Shown: piece by piece, positions 60,954 through 64,000 of the stretch
How positions within the stretch are numbered: position 1 is the first letter of the stretch
How the letters are laid out: each line of letters begins with the position of its first letter
Origin: Cystobacter ferrugineus
GTDB taxonomy: Bacteria > Myxococcota > Myxococcia > Myxococcales > Myxococcaceae
Length of the DNA: 64,000 bases
Assembly: GCF_001887355.1 (NCBI RefSeq)
Contig: NZ_MPIN01000003.1
Location: 825,956-889,955 of the forward strand
Direction of reading: 5' to 3'
Translations under genes and position numbers: made by a program
The notes under the pieces: generated by a model
What the model was told of the DNA's origin: nothing
Seen by the model: the letters and a program-made list of their open reading frames with translations, nothing else
The model's database searches: none

Positions 60954-62198
60954 CTAGCGTTTCTCGACCTCGCCGCCAGCCTCGGGCTCGGGCGACCGAA
61001 GCTGCTCCTCCAGGACGCGAAGGGCCGACCGGGCCTCACTGGAGCCGGGCGCCGTCGCCATGACCCGCTTGCAGACCTCGATGGCGTTGCGGCGCCGACC
61101 CAGCGCGGCTTCCGCGTCGCACAAGCGGGAGAGCACCGTCAGGGCTTGAGTGCCCTGGGCGCCAGCGGCCAGGGCCGCGCGGAGGAAGACGGCTTCCTGG
61201 GCTCGATCTCCCGAGCGAAGAGCCGAGTCGGCTTGCCGCACCAGCTCCGCGGGGGACGGAGAAGCCCTCGCGGCCGCGAGCCCGCTGGAAGCCGACACGC
61301 CCTCGGCCACCTCACGCGCCTCGGAATCCACTCTCCCCTTGGACGGCTCCGGCCGTGGCGAAGCGCTGGCCACGCGGGGCGGCGGACTCGCCGGGGCGGC
61401 GGACGGCGGCGGTGCCCCGGCGGGCGCGCGCCTCGCTTCCTCCTTCTGGAAGCTGTCGACGTCCATCACGGGCGCGGGGGCCGCGGCCTCCGCCAGCGAC
61501 ATCCCCTGAATGCTCTCCGCGAGCGGCTCGGAGTCGTCGGCAGCCACCGTGCTTTTCTTCTTCGAGGCGCTCCCACCCATCCCCGTCGGCGCACTGGCTT
61601 TTCCCTCCGCGGCCCGGCCTCGCGCCGCGGGTGCCGGCTTCGACTTGGCCATCGGGGGAATGTCGCGGCGTGAAGCGTAGGAGGGTTTTTCGGCGCGCTG
61701 GGAGAAAGCGAGGGGCGCGGCATCCTCGGGGAGCGGCGCTTGCGCGGGGGCCGCGGCAGGGGCCGGGGCCGGGGCCATCTCGGCCTTGGCGGGCAAGAAG
61801 GCATCCTTCGCGGAACTCTTGCTCTGGAGCGAGGGGCTCAGGTCCACGTCGCGGTTCACCTGGAGGACCACGATCCCGAAGACGCTCACGGCCGCCATGC
61901 TCAACGCGGGAGCCATCAGGCGGCGCCACCAACGTGGGGCGGGCTCCGCGCCCGCCGCGGCCCTGCGAGCGGACTGCTGCGCATACGCGAGCAGGGAGTC
62001 CAGTCCCGCCTCGGGCGCGGCTTCCAGGGGCAGGCGGGCCATGGAACGGCGCACGCCGCGAATCCCCCGAAGGGTCTCCGCGCACCGCGAGCAGTCCTGG
62101 AGGTGCTGCTCCACCGCGCGCGCCTCGGACAGCGGCAGCTCGTCATAGGCGAAGTCCAGCAGCCGATCCTCGTTCGCATGAGCGTTCTGGGTCTTCAT
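60954..62198 (-). CDS. Zinc-finger anti-sigma factor with periplasmic repeat domain
   Basis: 414 residues. N-terminal cytoplasmic zinc-finger-like motif HLQDCSRCAETL (HxxxCxxC, about residues 32-43), a single transmembrane segment (about 95-115, LSMAAVSVFGIVVLQV), a very long alanine/proline/lysine-rich low-complexity region, and a C-terminal TPR-like helical part (about 320-400). ATG overlaps the sigma-factor stop by four bases. The C-terminus is the putative periplasmic signal sensor. Confidence 0.85.
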   Translation of the reverse strand: MKTQNAHANEDRLLDFAYDELPLSEARAVEQHLQDCSRCAETLRGIRGVRRSMARLPLEAAPEAGLDSLLAYAQQSARRAAAGAEPAPRWWRRLMAPALSMAAVSVFGIVVLQVNRDVDLSPSLQSKSSAKDAFLPAKAEMAPAPAPAAAPAQAPLPEDAAPLAFSQRAEKPSYASRRDIPPMAKSKPAPAARGRAAEGKASAPTGMGGSASKKKSTVAADDSEPLAESIQGMSLAEAAAPAPVMDVDSFQKEEARRAPAGAPPPSAAPASPPPRVASASPRPEPSKGRVDSEAREVAEGVSASSGLAAARASPSPAELVRQADSALRSGDRAQEAVFLRAALAAGAQGTQALTVLSRLCDAEAALGRRRNAIEVCKRVMATAPGSSEARSALRVLEEQLRSPEPEAGGEVEKR

Positions 62199-62866
62199 CC
62201 CGCCACCGTCCTTCCATCCTCTGCCAGATCGCCATCCACGCCGAGTTCGGCCAGCCGCCGGCGCAGGCCCTCCAAGGCATAGCGCATGCGGCTCTTCACC
62301 GTGTTCTCCGACACGCCCGTCACCTCGGCGATGTCCTTGAAGGGAATGCCGCTGTACTCGCGCAGCACGAAGACCTCACGTTGCTCCTCGGGCAGACCGG
62401 CCAGGGCGCGCTCCAGCAAGGGCCTCACCCGGGCGTTGTAGGCGCCACGTTCGGGGCTCGCGCCCTCGTCGGGAAGGGCCTCGCCCAATGGACGGCTGTC
62501 CTCTCCCTCGGAGCCCGCCGTGGGTGACTCCAGCGAGGCGGCCTGCCGATAGCTCTCTTTGCGCGCGCTGTCCACGCAGAGGTTCCTCGCGATCGTGTAC
62601 AGCCAGGTGGTGAACTTCGCCTTCGTTTCGTAGTCCGGTGCGCCGCGCACCACCTTCAACCACGTCTCCTGAAGGACGTCTTCCGCCCGGGCGCGGTGGC
62701 CCGTGAAGCGCAAGATGAAGTTGAACACCGGGGCCCGGTGCCTGCGCACCAATACCTCGAACGCCCGGACGTCTCCCGCCCGGAAGGCGAGCATCAACCG
62801 TTCGTCTGAGAGATCCGGTTCCAACACTCCCCCAAGCCCGGGGCCCCGCGCCCCGCCTCGTCCCAT
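62195..62866 (-). CDS. ECF-family RNA polymerase sigma factor
   Basis: 223 residues. Region 2 has DVRAFEVLVRRHRAPVFNF, RAEDVLQETWLKVVRG and KFTTWLYTIARNLCVDSAR; region 4 has LPEEQREVFVLREYSG and VSENTVKSRMRYALE. An acidic linker of about 45 residues joins them. The start is uncertain: ATG 62866 is listed, but GTG 62827 is closer to the usual N-terminus. It is cotranscribed with its anti-sigma factor. Confidence 0.94.
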   Translation of the reverse strand: MGRGGARGPGLGGVLEPDLSDERLMLAFRAGDVRAFEVLVRRHRAPVFNFILRFTGHRARAEDVLQETWLKVVRGAPDYETKAKFTTWLYTIARNLCVDSARKESYRQAASLESPTAGSEGEDSRPLGEALPDEGASPERGAYNARVRPLLERALAGLPEEQREVFVLREYSGIPFKDIAEVTGVSENTVKSRMRYALEGLRRRLAELGVDGDLAEDGRTVAG

Positions 62867-62879
62867 CCGCCCGATTCAA

Positions 62880-62911
62880 CGGACAAGGGAAGATTCAGGT
62901 CTAAGTTTTCC
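62880..62911 (-). promoter_or_regulatory. Candidate ECF-type promoter of the sigma/anti-sigma pair
   Basis: On the minus strand GGAAAACTT (62911-62903), an 18-bp spacer and GTCCG (62884-62880) resemble a GGAACTT/GTC ECF promoter and could be autoregulatory. It lies very close to ATG 62866, which would favour the downstream GTG start. Confidence 0.3.
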
Positions 62912-62962
62912 GCGCGCCCCGTAAGTGCGCAGAATGACAGGGAGTGCCGCCGCTGTCACCCC

Positions 62963-63373
62963 TCAGGGGCCGGGGTTGGACTTCCTGGAGGTGGCGAGCA
63001 GCACGGGCACGGCGACACCGGCCACCAGGGCCGCCTGCCACAGGAGCACCGCGGGCAGGGGCCGCTGGAGGTGGATGAACAGCGAGCGGCCGAGGGCCAC
63101 GCCCAGCAGCACCCCGGTGAGGGTGCGCACGGCATTGGAACCCCCGGTGGGACGGAAGCGGCCCACGGCCCAGTCCACGAGCGCGGGCAGGGTGAGGCCC
63201 AGCACCACCGGCACGTCCCAGGACCACGTCAGCGGGGCACGCAGCTTGAACAACCCCACCAGAACCGCCAGCAGGACCGGATAGGTGCCCAGGCAGCGGG
63301 CACATACCCGGATGCCCCCGAGCACATAGGTGCGGTTGTACTCCTCGGGATGATGGTGACTGAGCCAGAACAC
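62963..63373 (-). CDS. DUF2085-like membrane protein
   Basis: 136 residues from GTG 63373, chosen because GGAGGG lies upstream and it starts one base beyond the stop of the ABC ATPase. The motif VCARCLGTYPVLLA (CxRCxGxY) defines the family. About three or four hydrophobic segments follow. Family members are small membrane proteins of unknown function. ATG at 63403 is an alternative start. Confidence 0.78.
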   Translation of the reverse strand: MFWLSHHHPEEYNRTYVLGGIRVCARCLGTYPVLLAVLVGLFKLRAPLTWSWDVPVVLGLTLPALVDWAVGRFRPTGGSNAVRTLTGVLLGVALGRSLFIHLQRPLPAVLLWQAALVAGVAVPVLLATSRKSNPGP

Positions 63374-63374
63374 C

Positions 63375-64000
63375 CTACCCTCCCTCGTGGCTGGGGGAAG
63401 CATCCGGGGCGGAGGTTGGACGCTCGCGCGCGTCGTTCTCCACCAGGAAGCACGCGGCGGTATGCCCCCGCTCCAGCGAGTAGAGGGGCGGCGTCTCCCG
63501 CCGGCAGCGCTCCATGGCGAAGGGGCAGCGCGGATGGAAGGCACACCCGGGAGGGGGCGCGAGCGGAGACGGGACATCCCCCTGGAGCAGGATGCGCGCC
63601 CGGCGCCGCTCGGGATCCGGCACCGGCACCGCCGACAGCAGGGCCTGGGTGTAGGGGTGCCGGGGCGTGCGGTAGAGGTCCGCCGCGTCCGCCAGTTCCA
63701 CGATGCGGCCCAGGTACATCACCGCCACGCGCGTGGAGACGTACTCGACGATCTTCAGGTCGTGCGCGATGAAGACGTAGGTGAGCCCCAGCTCGCGCTG
63801 CAGATCCACGAGCAGGTTGACGATCTGCGCCTGGATGGAGACGTCGAGCGCGCTGATGGGCTCGTCGGCGACGACGAGGTCCGGCCGCAGGGCGATGGCG
63901 CGGGCGATGCCGATGCGCTGGCGCTGGCCTCCCGAGAACTCGTGCGGGTAGCGGTCCAGGGCCTCGCGCGGCAGGCCCATCATGTCCAACAGCCCGGCCA
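63375..64000 (-). CDS. Oligopeptide/dipeptide ABC transporter ATPase (partial, 5' end off window)
   Basis: At least 208 C-terminal residues of an OppD/OppF-like ATPase. The signature [16 protein letters not shown], Walker [13 protein letters not shown], the H-loop YVFIAHDL and the C-terminal oligopeptide extension with [12 protein letters not shown] and a cysteine-bearing [10 protein letters not shown]...RC segment are visible. Walker A lies beyond the right edge. Followed directly by the DUF2085-like gene. Confidence 0.93.
   Translation of the reverse strand, partial: AGLLDMMGLPREALDRYPHEFSGGQRQRIGIARAIALRPDLVVADEPISALDVSIQAQIVNLLVDLQRELGLTYVFIAHDLKIVEYVSTRVAVMYLGRIVELADAADLYRTPRHPYTQALLSAVPVPDPERRRARILLQGDVPSPLAPPPGCAFHPRCPFAMERCRRETPPLYSLERGHTAACFLVENDARERPTSAPDASPSHEGG

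Noticed and set aside
60937-60955. TGGCACG sequence on the minus strand as a sigma-54 promoter
   Set aside because: No matching -12 element at the required spacing, and it lies between two convergent gene ends.

Overview
The window is high-GC (strong G/C bias at third codon positions) and densely coding. It looks like a chromosome segment of a myxobacterium of the Cystobacterineae (Myxococcus/Archangium/Cystobacter-type). Evidence: a bactofilin trio next to a PadC-like ParB-fold protein, which is the M. xanthus bacNOP-padC arrangement; an ABC-transporter O-antigen locus upstream of it; many hybrid histidine kinases and TPR proteins; and a split Tad-like pilus locus downstream. From memory (not checked) this order matches the M. 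xanthus MXAN_46xx neighbourhood, with wzm/wzt, then bacNOP, then one of the Tad-like 'Kil' clusters used in contact-dependent prey killing.

Layout. 1-4.1 kb: an orphan cytochrome P450, an ABC-F ATPase and a BrkB/YihY membrane protein. 4.2-7.6 kb: the complete dTDP-L-rhamnose operon rfbB-rfbD-rfbA-rfbC (minus strand), divergent from a GT4 glycosyltransferase and a small coupled protein. 9.9-22.2 kb: a surface polysaccharide (probably LPS O-antigen) cluster on the minus strand, with Wzm permease, Wzt ATPase with an extended C-terminal domain, several glycosyltransferases, a large HAD-fold protein and a polytopic membrane protein. Most junctions are ATGA/TGATG/GTGA overlaps, broken by a 587-bp non-coding gap. 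22.3-22.6 kb: two identical tRNA-Gly(GCC) genes in tandem with their own promoter and terminator. 22.6-28.4 kb: pgsA, a TPR/AIM24-like protein, a lytic transglycosylase, nadB, a LOG-family protein and a lipoprotein. 28.4-34 kb: pyrE, padC, bacP-bacO-bacN, a lysophospholipase-like hydrolase and a TPR protein. 34-40 kb: two large hybrid histidine kinases, transcribed divergently. 40-43 kb: exported and membrane proteins of unknown role. 43.1-49.1 kb: tlyA, dxs, ispA, a lone receiver protein, xseB and xseA.

49.1-60.9 kb is the most interesting part. It is a divergent Tad-like (type IVc) pilus locus. On the minus strand cpaB-tadB-tadC run toward an FHA/TPR protein that is translationally coupled to xseA. 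On the plus strand seven tightly packed genes encode two oversized TadE-type prepilin-like proteins, a TadG-like protein, two exported proteins of unknown family, a 75-residue Flp-like prepilin and a small membrane protein. The motor ATPase, secretin, TadZ and prepilin peptidase are absent from the window, so the machine must be completed from elsewhere. 61-64 kb: an ECF sigma factor with its anti-sigma factor, a DUF2085-like membrane protein and the 3' part of an oligopeptide ABC transporter ATPase running off the window edge.

Functionally, the rhamnose operon, glycosyltransferases and Wzm/Wzt plausibly make and export one surface polysaccharide. The bactofilin/PadC module should organise the chromosome-segregation machinery. 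The Tad-like genes should build a surface filament or contact apparatus. No CRISPR arrays, insertion sequences or prophage genes were seen.
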